A stretch of DNA of 64,000 bases from the NCBI RefSeq assembly GCF_007677725.1, contig NZ_VEDF01000001.1, positions 24,488 to 88,487 on the forward strand. Reading direction: 5' to 3'. The notes under the pieces were generated by a model. The model saw only the letters and a program-made list of their open reading frames with translations, had not been told where the DNA came from and did no database searches. Numbering within the stretch: position 1 is the first letter of the stretch; every line of letters starts with the position of its first letter. The position numbers and the translations under genes were made by a program. Shown here piece by piece: positions 9,721-22,001 of this stretch. Source of the stretch: Pseudomonas sp. URMO17WK12:I11. Lineage in GTDB: Bacteria > Pseudomonadota > Gammaproteobacteria > Pseudomonadales > Pseudomonadaceae.

Positions 9721-12700
9721 ATGGCGTTCTTCACCGCAGCCAGCAAAGCCGACTTCCAGCATCAACTGCAAGCGGTCCTGGCCCAGCACATCAGCGAACA
9801 GTCCCTGCCACAAGTGGCACTGTTCGCCGAGCAGTTCTTCGGCATCATCCCTCTGGACGAACTCACGCAGCGCAGGCTCTCTGACCTGGCCGGTTGCACC
9901 CTGTCGGCCTGGCGCATCGTCGAGCGCTTCGACCCCGAGCACCCGCAGGTCCGGGTCTACAACCCCGACTATGAACGCAACGGCTGGCAGTCGACCCACA
10001 GCGTGGTCGAAGTGCTGCACCACGACCTGCCGTTTCTGGTCGACTCCGTACGCACCGAGCTGAACCGTCGCGGCTACAGCATTCACACCCTGCAGACCAC
10101 GGTGCTGAGCGTGCGCCGTGGCGCCGATGGCCAATTGCTCGAGCTGCTGCCCAAGGGCAGCCAGGGCGAGGGTGTTGCCCATGAATCGCTGATGTACCTG
10201 GAAATCGACCGCACCGCCAATGCCGCCGAGCTGAACGTGTTGGCCCGCGAGATCGAGCAGGTGCTGGCCGAAGTGCGCGTGGCAGTCGCCGATTTCGAAC
10301 CGATGAAGGCCAAGCTGCGTGAAGTCGTCGCGCTGGTGGAAGACACCGCCTACGGCCCGGCCCAGCATGAGAAGGGCGAGGTTAAGGCGTTCCTCGAGTG
10401 GCTGCTGGACAACCACTTCACCTTCCTCGGCTATGAAGAATTCACCGTCCAGGCCGACAGCGCCGGCGGCCAGATGGTGTATGACGAACAGTCCTTCCTG
10501 GGCCTGCCACGGCGCCTGCGCGCAGGCCTGACGGCCGAAGAACTGCGTATCGAAGACTACGCCGTAGCCTACCTCAACGAGCCGTTGCTGTTGTCGTTCG
10601 CCAAGGCCGCACTGCCCAGCCGCGTGCATCGTCCGGGCTATCCGGACTACGTGTCGATCCGCCAGCTCGACAGCGCCGGCAAGGTCATCAAGGAACATCG
10701 CTTCATGGGCCTGTACACCTCCACGGTGTACGGCGAAAGCGTGCACGCCATCCCCTACATCCGCGTCAAGGTCGCCGAGGTCGAGCGCCGCTCCGGGTTC
10801 GACGCCAAGGCGCACCTGGGCAAGGAGCTGGCCCAGGTGCTTGAAGTGCTGCCGCGTGACGACCTGTTCCAGACCCCGGTCGATGAGCTGTACACCACGG
10901 TCATGGCCATTGTGCAGATTCAGGAACGCAACAAGATTCGCGTCTTCCTGCGCAAGGATCCCTACGGGCGCTTCTGCTACTGCCTGGCCTACGTGCCGCG
11001 CGAGATCTACTCCACCGAGGTCCGGCAGAAGATCCAGCAGGTGCTGATGGAGCGCCTGAAAGCCAGCGATTGCGAGTTCTGGACATTCTTCTCCGAGTCG
11101 GTGTTGGCGCGCGTGCAGCTGATTCTGCGGGTCGACCCGAAAAACCGTATCGACATCGACCCTCAGCAGCTGGAAAAAGAAGTCATCCAGGCCTGCCGTT
11201 CCTGGCAGGACGACTACTCGGCGCTGGTCGTCGAGAACTTTGGCGAGGCCCAGGGCACCAACATCCTCGCTGGTTTCCCCAAAGGCTTCCCGGCCGGTTA
11301 CCGCGAGCGCTTCCCGGCGCATTCGGCCGTGGTCGACCTGCAGCACGTGGTTGCACTGTCCGACAGCAAACCACTGGCGATGAGCTTCTACCAGCCGCTG
11401 ACCCGCCTGGGTGAGCGCCTGCTGCACTGCAAGCTGTACCATGCCGACACGCCGCTGGCCTTGTCGGACGTGCTGCCGATCCTGGAAAACCTGGGCTTGC
11501 GCGTGCTTGGCGAATTCCCCTACCGGCTGCGCCACGCCAATGGCCGCGAGTACTGGATCCATGACTTCGCCTTTACCTACAGCGAAGGCCTGGACCTGGA
11601 TATCCAGCAGCTCAACGACACCCTGCAAGATGCCTTCATCCATATCGTCCAGGGCGACGCCGAGAACGACGCGTTCAACCGCCTGGTGCTCACTGCCGGC
11701 CTGCCGTGGCGCGATGTGGCGCTGCTGCGCGCCTATGCGCGCTACCTCAAGCAGATCCGCCTGGGCTTCGACCTGGGCTACATCGCCAGTACCCTGAACA
11801 ACCACACCGATATCGCTCGCGAGTTGACGCGGCTGTTCAAGACCCGTTTCTACCTGGCGCGCAAACTGACCAACGACGACCTGGACGACAAGCAGCAGCG
11901 TCTGGAGCAGGCGATCCTCAATGCCCTGGACGAGGTCCAGGTGCTCAACGAAGACCGCATCCTGCGCCGCTACCTGGACCTGATCAAGGCCACCTTGCGC
12001 ACCAACTTCTACCAGCCTGACGCCAACGGCCAGAGCAAGTCGTACTTCAGCTTCAAGTTCAACCCGCGGTTGATCCCGGAGCTGCCCAAGCCGGTGCCCA
12101 AGTTCGAGATCTTCGTCTACTCGCCACGGGTCGAGGGCGTGCACCTGCGCTTCGGCAATGTTGCCCGTGGTGGTTTGCGCTGGTCGGACCGTGAAGAGGA
12201 CTACCGCACCGAAGTGCTGGGTCTGGTCAAGGCCCAGCAGGTGAAGAACTCGGTGATCGTGCCGGTCGGTGCCAAAGGCGGCTTCCTGCCACGGCGCCTG
12301 CCACTGGGCGGCAGCCGCGACGAAATCGCCGCCGAAGGCGTGGCGTGCTACCGCATCTTCATCTCCGGCTTGCTCGACATCACCGACAACCTCAAGGAAG
12401 GCGGCGTGGTGCCGCCGGCCAACGTGGTGCGGCATGACGATGACGATCCGTACCTGGTGGTCGCCGCCGACAAAGGCACCGCGACCTTCTCCGACATCGC
12501 CAACGGCATCGCCATCGACTACGGCTTCTGGCTCGGTGATGCCTTCGCTTCCGGCGGTTCGGCCGGTTACGACCACAAGAAGATGGGCATCACGGCCCGC
12601 GGTGCCTGGGTTGGCGTGCAGCGCCATTTCCGCGAGCGCGGCATCAACGTGCAACGAGACCCGATCACCGTGATCGGCGTCGGCGACATGGCCGGTGACG

Positions 12701-14586
12701 TGTTCGGCAACGGCTTGCTGATGTCCGACAAGTTGCAACTGGTGGCGGCCTTCAACCACCTGCACATCTTCATCGACCCTAATCCGGATCCGGCCACCAG
12801 CTTCGCCGAACGCAAGCGCCTGTTCGACCTGCCGCGCTCGGCCTGGACCGACTACGACAGCAGCATCATGTCCGAGGGCGGGGGTATTTTCCCGCGCAGC
12901 GCCAAGAGCATTGCCATCAGCCCGCAGATGAAGCAGCGCTTCGCCATCGAAGCCGATCGGCTGACCCCGACCGAACTGCTGCACGCACTGCTCAAGGCCC
13001 CGGTCGACCTGCTCTGGAACGGCGGCATCGGCACCTATGTCAAGGCCAGCAGCGAAAGCCACGCCGATGTCGGCGACAAGGCCAACGACGCGTTGCGCGT
13101 CAATGGCAATGAGCTGCGGTGCAAAGTGGTGGGCGAGGGCGGCAACCTCGGGATGACCCAGCTCGGCCGCGTCGAGTTCGGCCTCAATGGCGGCGCCACC
13201 AACACCGACTTCATCGACAACGCCGGTGGCGTGGACTGCTCCGACCACGAGGTCAACATCAAGATCCTGCTCAACGAAGTGGTGCAGGGTGGTGACATGA
13301 CCGAGAAGCAGCGCAACCAGCTGCTGGGCAGCATGACCGACGAAGTCGGCGCCCTGGTGCTGGGCAACAACTACAAGCAGACCCAGGCGCTGTCGCTGGC
13401 GCACCGCCGTGCCCGCGAACGCATCGCCGAATACAAGCGCCTGATGGCTGACCTCGAAGGCCGAGGCAAGCTCGACCGCGCCATCGAGTTCCTGCCTTCG
13501 GAAGAGCAGTTGGCCGAGCGCCTGGCGGCAGGCCATGGCCTGACCCGTGCCGAGCTGTCGGTACTGATCTCCTACAGCAAGATCGACCTCAAGGAACAGT
13601 TGCTCAAGTCGCAGGTACCGGACGACGACTACCTGACCCGCGACATGGAAACCGCGTTCCCGCCGTCACTGGTCAGCAAGTTCGCCGAGGCCATGCGTCG
13701 CCACCGCCTCAAGCGTGAGATCGTCAGCACCCAGATCGCCAACGACCTGGTCAACAACATGGGCATCACCTTCGTGCAGCGGCTCAAGGAGTCCACGGGC
13801 ATGAGCCCGGCCAATGTCGCCGGGGCCTATGTGATCGTGCGCGACATCTTCCATTTGCCGCACTGGTTCCGCCAGATCGAGTCCCTGGACTATCAGGTGC
13901 CCGCAGAAATTCAGCTGACCCTGATGGACGAGCTGATGCGCCTGGGCCGCCGCGCCACCCGCTGGTTCCTGCGCAGCCGCCGCAACGAGCAGGATGCCGG
14001 TCGCGACAGCGCGCACTTTGGGCCGAAGATCGCGCAGTTGGGCCTGAAGCTCGACGAGCTGCTCGAAGGCCCGACTCGCGAGCGCTGGATGGTGCGCTAT
14101 CAGAGCTTCGTCGATGCCGGTGTGCCTGAGTTGCTGGCGCGCATGGTGGCCGGCACTACCCACCTGTACACGCTGCTGCCGATCATCGAAGCCTCGGATG
14201 TCACCGGCCATGACCCGGCGCAGGTGGCCAAGGCGTTCTTCGCCGTTGGCAGCGCCCTGGACCTGACCTGGTATCTGCAGGAGATCAGCAACCTGCCGGT
14301 GGAGAACAACTGGCAGGCCCTGGCCCGTGAGGCGTTCCGCGACGACATCGACTTGCAGCAGCGTGCCATCACCATCTCTGTCCTGCAGATGGCCGACGCC
14401 CCGCAGGACATGGACGCGCGCGTGGCCTTGTGGGCCGAGCAGCACCGGGTGATGGTCGAGCGCTGGCGCGCCATGCTCGATGACCTGCGCAACGCCACGG
14501 GCAATGACTACGCGATGTACGCAGTGGCCAACCGCGAGCTGGTCGACCTGGCGATGAGCGGGCAGGCGGCGGTCGTGCCTTCCTGA
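9721..14586 (+). CDS. gdhB: NAD-specific glutamate dehydrogenase, 180-kDa class
   Basis: 1621 aa, the normal length of the very large NAD-dependent GDHs (about 1600 residues). It oxidatively deaminates glutamate to 2-oxoglutarate plus ammonium, feeding the TCA cycle during growth on amino acids; cytoplasmic. The N-terminal third holds ACT-like regulatory modules. The catalytic core contains VPVGAKGGF (around residue 850), the nucleotide-binding segment VIGVGDMAGDVFGNG and the later GEGGNLGMTQLGR. The ATG at 9721 is preceded by GGAG with 9-base spacing. It is a single gene with its own long upstream region, convergent with ppsR. A long antisense open frame covers most of it and is considered spurious. 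Confidence 0.97.
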   Translation: MAFFTAASKADFQHQLQAVLAQHISEQSLPQVALFAEQFFGIIPLDELTQRRLSDLAGCTLSAWRIVERFDPEHPQVRVYNPDYERNGWQSTHSVVEVLHHDLPFLVDSVRTELNRRGYSIHTLQTTVLSVRRGADGQLLELLPKGSQGEGVAHESLMYLEIDRTANAAELNVLAREIEQVLAEVRVAVADFEPMKAKLREVVALVEDTAYGPAQHEKGEVKAFLEWLLDNHFTFLGYEEFTVQADSAGGQMVYDEQSFLGLPRRLRAGLTAEELRIEDYAVAYLNEPLLLSFAKAALPSRVHRPGYPDYVSIRQLDSAGKVIKEHRFMGLYTSTVYGESVHAIPYIRVKVAEVERRSGFDAKAHLGKELAQVLEVLPRDDLFQTPVDELYTTVMAIVQIQERNKIRVFLRKDPYGRFCYCLAYVPREIYSTEVRQKIQQVLMERLKASDCEFWTFFSESVLARVQLILRVDPKNRIDIDPQQLEKEVIQACRSWQDDYSALVVENFGEAQGTNILAGFPKGFPAGYRERFPAHSAVVDLQHVVALSDSKPLAMSFYQPLTRLGERLLHCKLYHADTPLALSDVLPILENLGLRVLGEFPYRLRHANGREYWIHDFAFTYSEGLDLDIQQLNDTLQDAFIHIVQGDAENDAFNRLVLTAGLPWRDVALLRAYARYLKQIRLGFDLGYIASTLNNHTDIARELTRLFKTRFYLARKLTNDDLDDKQQRLEQAILNALDEVQVLNEDRILRRYLDLIKATLRTNFYQPDANGQSKSYFSFKFNPRLIPELPKPVPKFEIFVYSPRVEGVHLRFGNVARGGLRWSDREEDYRTEVLGLVKAQQVKNSVIVPVGAKGGFLPRRLPLGGSRDEIAAEGVACYRIFISGLLDITDNLKEGGVVPPANVVRHDDDDPYLVVAADKGTATFSDIANGIAIDYGFWLGDAFASGGSAGYDHKKMGITARGAWVGVQRHFRERGINVQRDPITVIGVGDMAGDVFGNGLLMSDKLQLVAAFNHLHIFIDPNPDPATSFAERKRLFDLPRSAWTDYDSSIMSEGGGIFPRSAKSIAISPQMKQRFAIEADRLTPTELLHALLKAPVDLLWNGGIGTYVKASSESHADVGDKANDALRVNGNELRCKVVGEGGNLGMTQLGRVEFGLNGGATNTDFIDNAGGVDCSDHEVNIKILLNEVVQGGDMTEKQRNQLLGSMTDEVGALVLGNNYKQTQALSLAHRRARERIAEYKRLMADLEGRGKLDRAIEFLPSEEQLAERLAAGHGLTRAELSVLISYSKIDLKEQLLKSQVPDDDYLTRDMETAFPPSLVSKFAEAMRRHRLKREIVSTQIANDLVNNMGITFVQRLKESTGMSPANVAGAYVIVRDIFHLPHWFRQIESLDYQVPAEIQLTLMDELMRLGRRATRWFLRSRRNEQDAGRDSAHFGPKIAQLGLKLDELLEGPTRERWMVRYQSFVDAGVPELLARMVAGTTHLYTLLPIIEASDVTGHDPAQVAKAFFAVGSALDLTWYLQEISNLPVENNWQALAREAFRDDIDLQQRAITISVLQMADAPQDMDARVALWAEQHRVMVERWRAMLDDLRNATGNDYAMYAVANRELVDLAMSGQAAVVPS

Positions 14587-14592
14587 GCCATT

Positions 14593-14662
14593 GGCAGCTA
14601 GCTGCCGATGGCTAGCTGCACGCTGCAAGCTGACCCTGTGGGTTTTGCTTGCAGCTTGCAGC
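14593..14662. terminator. Inverted repeats between convergent gdhB and ppsR
   Basis: The short convergent gap carries a perfect 14-base palindrome GGCAGCTAGCTGCC (14593-14606) and a 10-bp inverted repeat GCTGCAAGCT / AGCTTGCAGC (14622-14631 and 14653-14662). Neither is followed by a strong T-run, but position and symmetry fit a bidirectional 3'-end structure. The GCTGCAAGCT type of repeat recurs in Pseudomonas intergenic DNA. Confidence 0.5.
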
Positions 14663-14671
14663 TTGCCGCTG

Positions 14672-15490
14672 CTACTTGAACCTGCGTTCCACGCCTTTCT
14701 CGACCAGGATCTTCGCTGAAATCTCTTCCACGGAAAAATGCGTGGAGTTGATGTTGGGGATGTTTTCGCGGCGGAACAGGTTCTCGACCTCGCGCACTTC
14801 GAATTCGCACTGGGCAAAGCTCGAATAGCGGCTGTTGGGCTTGCGTTCGTGGCGGATGGCGGTCAGGCGGTCGGGGTCGATGGTCAGGCCGAACAACTTG
14901 TGCTGGTACTTCTTCAGCACCGCCGGCAATTGCAAACGCTCCATGTCGTCCTCGGTCAACGGGTAGTTGGCCGCACGGATGCCGAACTGCATCGCCATGT
15001 ACAGGCAGGTCGGGGTCTTGCCGCACCGCGACACGCCAACCAGGATCAGGTCGGCCTTGTCGTAGTAGTGGGTACGCGCGCCGTCGTCGTTGTCCAGCGC
15101 GAAGTTCACCGCCTCGATGCGCTCCATGTAATTGGAATTGCCACCGATCGAGTGGGATTTCCCCACCGAATAGGAAGAATGGGCGGTCAGTTCCTGTTCG
15201 AGCGGCGACAGGAAGGTCGAGAAGATGTCGATCATGAACCCGTTCGAGGTGGCCAGGATCTCGCGGATGTCCTGGTTGACGATGGTGTCGAAGATGATCG
15301 GTCGCATGCCGTCGCGCTCGGCGGCAGCGTTGATCTGCTGCACCATGGTCCGCGCCTTGTCCGGCGAGTCGATGTAGGGACGGGTGAATTTATTGAATGG
15401 AATGCTCTCGAATTGAGCGAGCAAGCTCTGACCCAGGGTTTCGGCAGTGATACCGGTGCCATCGGAGATGAAGAACGCGGTTCGTTTCAT
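14672..15490 (-). CDS. ppsR: PEP synthase regulatory protein (bifunctional kinase/pyrophosphorylase)
   Basis: 272 aa, DUF299 family. It phosphorylates PEP synthase using ADP and removes the phosphate with Pi, switching gluconeogenic PEP formation off and on. The N-terminus [20 protein letters not shown] and the P-loop-like GVSRCGKT are diagnostic. The ATG at 15490 is the family start; a longer in-frame extension would run into the ppsA promoter and was rejected. Divergent from its target ppsA. Confidence 0.95.
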   Translation of the reverse strand: MKRTAFFISDGTGITAETLGQSLLAQFESIPFNKFTRPYIDSPDKARTMVQQINAAAERDGMRPIIFDTIVNQDIREILATSNGFMIDIFSTFLSPLEQELTAHSSYSVGKSHSIGGNSNYMERIEAVNFALDNDDGARTHYYDKADLILVGVSRCGKTPTCLYMAMQFGIRAANYPLTEDDMERLQLPAVLKKYQHKLFGLTIDPDRLTAIRHERKPNSRYSSFAQCEFEVREVENLFRRENIPNINSTHFSVEEISAKILVEKGVERRFK

Positions 15491-15680
15491 TTGCGATCTG
15501 GGCCTTAAGCTGATGACGTTTCTTGGATATGATAAGTTCGCTTTGCCGAATGCGGCAGTTTGCATTCTGCCATATTTTACGAACCTAATTTCCAGGTACA
15601 GGCCACAAGCGTCCGGCCCAGTCAGATCAGGCAGGCGGGCGCCCTTGAGCTTTTCCAATACAGTTAGTGGAGAGATCACC
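15491..15680. promoter_or_regulatory. Divergent ppsR/ppsA control region
   Basis: 190 bases separate the two starts, notably AT-richer near 15515-15590. It contains a small inverted repeat GGCAG-N8-CTGCC around 15550-15572, a possible operator. I do not see a clear Cra-type site. Promoters for both genes must lie here, but no strong -35/-10 pair could be assigned. Confidence 0.4.
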
Positions 15681-18056
<2,376 letters not shown>

Positions 18057-18067
18057 TACGGTGAAAT

Positions 18068-18106
18068 GCGAGGGTGCATCTGGCGCACCCTCGCCTGGTT
18101 TTTTTC
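18068..18106 (+). terminator. Rho-independent terminator 1 after ppsA
   Basis: Perfect 10-bp stem GCGAGGGTGC / GCACCCTCGC (18068-18077 and 18085-18094) with a 7-base loop, then CCTGG and a run of seven T. It lies 12 bases after the ppsA stop. Confidence 0.9.
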
Positions 18107-18107
18107 C

Positions 18108-18142
18108 AGGGCGAGCTCCAGTAATGGAACCCGCCCTTTTTT
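18108..18142 (+). terminator. Second consecutive terminator
   Basis: Outer stem AGGGCG / CGCCCT (18108-18113 and 18132-18137) enclosing an inner TCCA-gtaa-TGGA hairpin, followed by six T. It sits directly after the first terminator and ends 18 bases before the next start codon. Confidence 0.75.
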
Positions 18143-18159
18143 GTGCGTTAAGCAACCTT

Positions 18160-19152
18160 ATGCAAAGCAGTAGCAACTTGTTTCCCGTGGCCCTGCTCAG
18201 TGCCGAGCGTCGCGGTGATCTCAGTGAAGATGTCTATCGAATCAAGGCCGGCAATGCTGCCGACCCCAGTGTCGAGCTGGCCGTAACCCGTCTGGGCCTG
18301 GCCGACCAGGAGCAGCCCCAGGGCGTGCCGGTGATCTTGTTGCACGGCAGTTTCTCCAACCGGCGTTTCTGGTACTCACCCAAGGGGATTGGCCTTGGCG
18401 CGTACCTGGCGCGCGCCGGTTTCGATGTGTGGATCGCCGAAATGCGCGGCCACGGCCTGTCGCCGCGCAACCAGCAATGGCAGCGCAATTGCGTCGCCGA
18501 CTACGCCCGTGACGATCTGCCGGTGATCGGCGCATTCGTGCGTGAGCAATCGGGCCAGGCCCCGCACTGGATAGGTCACTCGCTGGGCGGAACGACGCTG
18601 GCGGCGGCGTTGGGTGGTGGGTTCCTGGGCGAGCAACTGGTCGCCAGCGTGGCGCTGTTCGGGACCCAGGTGAGCCGCAGGTACTGGCTGCTGAAAGTGC
18701 CACCACTGGTGTGGGGGGCGAAACTGATCCTCAAGCGCTGGGGGCAGATTTCCGGGCCGCGCTTCAAGCGCGGGCCAGAAGACGAACCCCTTGGCCTGGC
18801 GTTCGAAAGCCTGCGTTGGCACGGGCTGTTCGGCCGCTTCGGCGACACGCGCAACGACTGGTGGGCGGGCCTTGCGCAGGTGTCCACGCCGCTGCTGGCG
18901 GTGGCTGGCGCCGGCGATGCGCAAGACCCGGTGTGGGCGTGTCGCAAGCTCTATGAACAGTGGGGCGGGGCGTGCAAGCAGTTCTTGCGCTTGGGCCGCG
19001 AAGAGGGCTTCGAGGCGTTTGGCCATGTCGACATGCTGGTCAGCAAAGCGGCCCAGGTGCAGGTATGGCCACTGGTCGAGCGCTGGTTGCGCGAGCCTGC
19101 GCTGGCCGTGCATGTCGCCACGGCGCAGGCCCAACCGCTGGCGCTGAACTGA
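18160..19152 (+). CDS. Alpha/beta hydrolase
   Basis: 330 aa, alpha/beta hydrolase fold: oxyanion region LLHGSFSNRRFW, nucleophile elbow GHSLGG, and a late FGHVDM that supplies the catalytic His. Resembles lipase/esterase-type proteins found beside ppsA in Pseudomonas; substrate unknown. The longer in-frame starts at 18061 and 18124 fall inside the two terminators, so the ATG at 18160 (MQSSSNLFPVALLSAERRG) was chosen, although it has only a poor Shine-Dalgarno. No signal peptide is obvious, so probably cytoplasmic. Confidence 0.85.
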   Translation: MQSSSNLFPVALLSAERRGDLSEDVYRIKAGNAADPSVELAVTRLGLADQEQPQGVPVILLHGSFSNRRFWYSPKGIGLGAYLARAGFDVWIAEMRGHGLSPRNQQWQRNCVADYARDDLPVIGAFVREQSGQAPHWIGHSLGGTTLAAALGGGFLGEQLVASVALFGTQVSRRYWLLKVPPLVWGAKLILKRWGQISGPRFKRGPEDEPLGLAFESLRWHGLFGRFGDTRNDWWAGLAQVSTPLLAVAGAGDAQDPVWACRKLYEQWGGACKQFLRLGREEGFEAFGHVDMLVSKAAQVQVWPLVERWLREPALAVHVATAQAQPLALN

Positions 19153-19237
19153 CTGAACGGTCTCGGATGACTGCAACGACCTGGACGGTGTAGCCTTGGC
19201 CCATAACCGCTTTCGTTATGACTGACAGGAGCTTGCC

Positions 19238-19729
19238 ATGCAGCATTACGTAACGCCCGACCTGTGCGATGCCTATCCTGACCTGGTTCAGGTGCTCGAA
19301 CCGATGTTCAGCAACTTCGGTGGCCGTGATTCGTTCGGTGGTCAGATCGTCACCATCAAGTGCTTCGAGGACAACTCACGGGTCAAGGAGCAGGTCGAGC
19401 TCGATGGCAAGGGCAAGGTCCTGGTAGTCGATGGCGGCGGTTCGCTGCGCCGTGCCCTGCTCGGCGACATGCTCGCGCAAAAAGCCGCCAGCAACGGCTG
19501 GGAAGGCCTGCTGATCTACGGCTGCGTACGTGATGTCGATGTGCTGATCCAGACCGACGTCGGCGTCCAGGCCCTGGCCAGCCATCCGATGAAGACCGAC
19601 AAGCGCGGCGTTGGCGACCTCAACGTGGCGGTCACGTTTGCCGGCGTCACCTTCCGCCCTGGGGAGTACCTGTATGCCGACAACAATGGCGTGTTGGTCT
19701 CGCCCAGCCCGCTGGCTATGCCGCAGTAG
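19238..19729 (+). CDS. rraA: RraA family protein (regulator of RNase E activity / HMG aldolase fold)
   Basis: 163 aa. RraA-like proteins bind RNase E or its degradosome and dampen RNA turnover in E. coli; some homologues are 4-hydroxy-4-methyl-2-oxoglutarate aldolases. Seen here: [19 protein letters not shown], then [12 protein letters not shown], the anion-binding GxxRD region. Length equals the E. coli protein. Strong AGGAG eight bases before ATG 19238. Confidence 0.9.
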   Translation: MQHYVTPDLCDAYPDLVQVLEPMFSNFGGRDSFGGQIVTIKCFEDNSRVKEQVELDGKGKVLVVDGGGSLRRALLGDMLAQKAASNGWEGLLIYGCVRDVDVLIQTDVGVQALASHPMKTDKRGVGDLNVAVTFAGVTFRPGEYLYADNNGVLVSPSPLAMPQ

Positions 19730-19756
19730 TGCGCCGCATGCGCTGATGGAGTGTTG

Positions 19757-20752
19757 ATGTTAGAGGAAGACAACGCGCAGTGGGGGCTGGTGCATGCCCT
19801 GGTGCTCGATGGCCAAGGCGGCGCGCGTCCGCTCGCCAGGACCGCGCTGGCCGATTTGCACCTGCAACCCCATGAAAGCCTCTGGCTGCATTGGGATCGT
19901 AGCCACCCACAGACGCGCAGCTGGCTGTTGCAGCAAAGTGGCCTGAGTGAATTCGCCTGCGACCTGCTGTTGGAGGAAAACACCCGGCCACGCCTGCTGC
20001 CTCAGGCGGGCGAGCAATTGTTGCTGTTTTTGCGCGGGGTCAACCTCAACCCCGGCGCCGAACCCGAAGACATGGTCTCGGTGCGCATTCACGCGCAGGC
20101 GCAGCGGGTCATTTCGCTGCGCCTGCGGCCGTTGCGGGCCAGTGACGAGATCTTGCAGCAGCTGGAGGAGGGCCGAGGGCCCAAGTCGGCGTCCGAGCTG
20201 TTGTTGCTGATGGGCGAGTTGCTCACCGAGAAGGTTCAGGGGCTGGTCAGCGATCTGGCCGAGTGGGTCGACCTCGAAGAAGAAAAGGTCGAGTCCGACG
20301 AGCGCTATACCCCCGAGCAGGGCAGCTTGCAGCAGATCCGCCGCCGGGCTGCCGGCTTGCGGCGTTTTCTGGCCCCGCAGCGCGACATCTATGCGCAATT
20401 GTCGCGCAGCAAATGGAGCTGGTTCTGCGACGCCGACGCCGACTACTGGAACGAGCTGAACAACAGCCTGATCCGCTACCTCGAAGAGCTCGAGCTGGCC
20501 CGTGAGCGCGCGGCGTTGGTGCTCGAGAGCGAAGACCGCCGCCGCAGCGAGCGCATGAACCGCACCATGTATCGGTTCGGCATCATTACCTGCATCTTCC
20601 TGCCGATGAGCTTTGTCACCGGGTTGCTTGGCATCAATGTCGGCGGTATCCCCGGTGCGAGCAGCCCGTATGGCTTTCTGGTCGCCTGCCTGATCGTGCT
20701 GGCGCTGGCGGTCGGGCAATGGTGGATGTTCAGGCGGCTGCGCTGGGTATGA
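19757..20752 (+). CDS. zntB: Zinc transporter ZntB (CorA superfamily)
   Basis: 331 aa. Long soluble N-terminal cytoplasmic domain rich in coiled coil (residues about 150-270), then two C-terminal transmembrane helices (about 272-292 and 307-325) joined by GINVGGIPG, the ZntB version of the CorA GMN motif. Predicted Zn2+ transporter of the inner membrane. The ATG at 19757 has GGAG five bases upstream; the GTG at 19751 overlaps that GGAG and is less likely. Confidence 0.9.
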   Translation: MLEEDNAQWGLVHALVLDGQGGARPLARTALADLHLQPHESLWLHWDRSHPQTRSWLLQQSGLSEFACDLLLEENTRPRLLPQAGEQLLLFLRGVNLNPGAEPEDMVSVRIHAQAQRVISLRLRPLRASDEILQQLEEGRGPKSASELLLLMGELLTEKVQGLVSDLAEWVDLEEEKVESDERYTPEQGSLQQIRRRAAGLRRFLAPQRDIYAQLSRSKWSWFCDADADYWNELNNSLIRYLEELELARERAALVLESEDRRRSERMNRTMYRFGIITCIFLPMSFVTGLLGINVGGIPGASSPYGFLVACLIVLALAVGQWWMFRRLRWV

Positions 20753-20821
20753 AGACGGCGCTGCAGAGTGTGACCGATTGCTCGGCCACCTCGTCTCTGA
20801 CTGACACTGCGTGAGGTGCCC

Positions 20822-21085
20822 ATGCACGATCCGTTCGAAGAATCTTTGCGTGACCTGCTCAAGGCGTCGCCGTCCGGTGAGGATCGAGACGATGCCGCAT
20901 GCCTGGGTCGCGTGCTGAAAACGGCCAACCGCCAGGTTGGCGTCGGCGATCTGTTCAGCCTGCTTGGCCGCTGGAGCCAGGCGTTGCTGATCGCCGTGAA
21001 CAATGGCTCGGCGCATGTTGCGCCGGTGCGCCGACATTCCCCCCGCAACGCTGCCAGCGGCAGCAAAGCAGATAAGGCCGATTGA
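20822..21085 (+). CDS. cfrX: CfrX protein
   Basis: 87 aa small protein, MHDPFEESLRDLLKASPSGED at the N-terminus. Position directly before cmpX and sigX matches cfrX of other Pseudomonas, which is co-transcribed with cmpX and linked to cell-wall stress. No membrane segment. ATG 20822 follows GAGG. Its stop is immediately before the cmpX start, so an operon is very likely. Function unknown. Confidence 0.82.
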   Translation: MHDPFEESLRDLLKASPSGEDRDDAACLGRVLKTANRQVGVGDLFSLLGRWSQALLIAVNNGSAHVAPVRRHSPRNAASGSKADKAD

Positions 21086-21087
21086 AT

Positions 21088-21912
21088 ATGGAACTCGATC
21101 TCTGGACCCAGAGCCTGGTCACCGCCATGACCGCCCTATGGACCAAGGTAGCCAACTTCATCCCCAACCTGTTCGGCGCCTTGGTCGTGGTGCTGCTCGG
21201 TTTCGTCGTGGCCAAGCTGCTCGATACCCTGTTGTCCAAGCTGCTGGCCAAATTTGGCCTGGACCGCCTGATGGCGGGCACCGGTTTGACCAAGATGCTC
21301 GGCCGGGTCGGCATCCAGGTGCCGATCTCGACCCTGATCGGCAAGATCGTCTACTGGTTCGTGCTGTTGATCTTCCTGGTTTCTGCCGCTGAGTCGCTGG
21401 GTCTGGAACGGGTCTCGGCCACCCTCGACATGCTGGCGCTCTACCTGCCGAAGGTGTTCGGCGCGGCGCTGGTGCTGCTGGCCGGCGTCTTGTTGGCGCA
21501 GGTCGCCAACGGCCTGGTGCGCGGCGCGGCAGAAGGCATTGGCCTGGAGTATTCGGCAGGGCTGGGGCGCATCACCCAAGGTCTGGTGATCATCATCAGT
21601 ATCTCGGTGGCCATCAGTCAGCTCGAGGTCAAGACCGACCTGCTCAACCATGTGATCGTGATCGGCTTGATTACCGTTGGTCTGGCCGTTGCGCTTGCCA
21701 TGGGCCTTGGCAGTCGCGAATTGGCCGGGCAGATTCTGGCGGGCATCTATGTGCGCGAGCTGTATCAGGTCGGCCAGCAGGTGCGTGTTGGCGAGGTCGA
21801 GGGCATGATCGAGGAAATCGGTACGGTCAAGACGACGCTGTTGACCGACGCGGGCGAGTTGGTTTCGCTGTCCAACCGCGTGCTCCTCGAGCAGCGCGTC
21901 GATAGCCGCTAA
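21088..21912 (+). CDS. cmpX: CmpX, small-conductance mechanosensitive channel family
   Basis: 274 aa inner-membrane protein with an amphipathic start and helices near residues 20-45, 85-105, 125-150, 165-190 and 190-215, then a short soluble end (VGEVEGMIEEIGTVKTTL) typical of TM_helix/MscS-like proteins. In Pseudomonas CmpX influences SigX activity and envelope homeostasis. ATG 21088 was preferred to TTG 21082, which would overlap the cfrX stop. It lies 89 bases upstream of sigX. Confidence 0.9.
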   Translation: MELDLWTQSLVTAMTALWTKVANFIPNLFGALVVVLLGFVVAKLLDTLLSKLLAKFGLDRLMAGTGLTKMLGRVGIQVPISTLIGKIVYWFVLLIFLVSAAESLGLERVSATLDMLALYLPKVFGAALVLLAGVLLAQVANGLVRGAAEGIGLEYSAGLGRITQGLVIIISISVAISQLEVKTDLLNHVIVIGLITVGLAVALAMGLGSRELAGQILAGIYVRELYQVGQQVRVGEVEGMIEEIGTVKTTLLTDAGELVSLSNRVLLEQRVDSR

Positions 21913-22001
21913 CCGCACAAAGCTGTTAATGTATGCCGCCGCGAAATCGGCCCCGAGGGGGCTGAGCGGCGACATTGACCTGACTGTCGGCCAGATCCGT
22001 T

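Noticed and set aside
9694..13536. 1280-codon open frame antisense to gdhB
   Set aside because: Arises from high-GC codon bias of gdhB. Its translation is rich in His, Gln, Val and Ala with no domain, and the sense gene is a full family match.
18061..18159. N-terminal extension of the hydrolase gene
   Set aside because: The segment is occupied by two rho-independent terminators.
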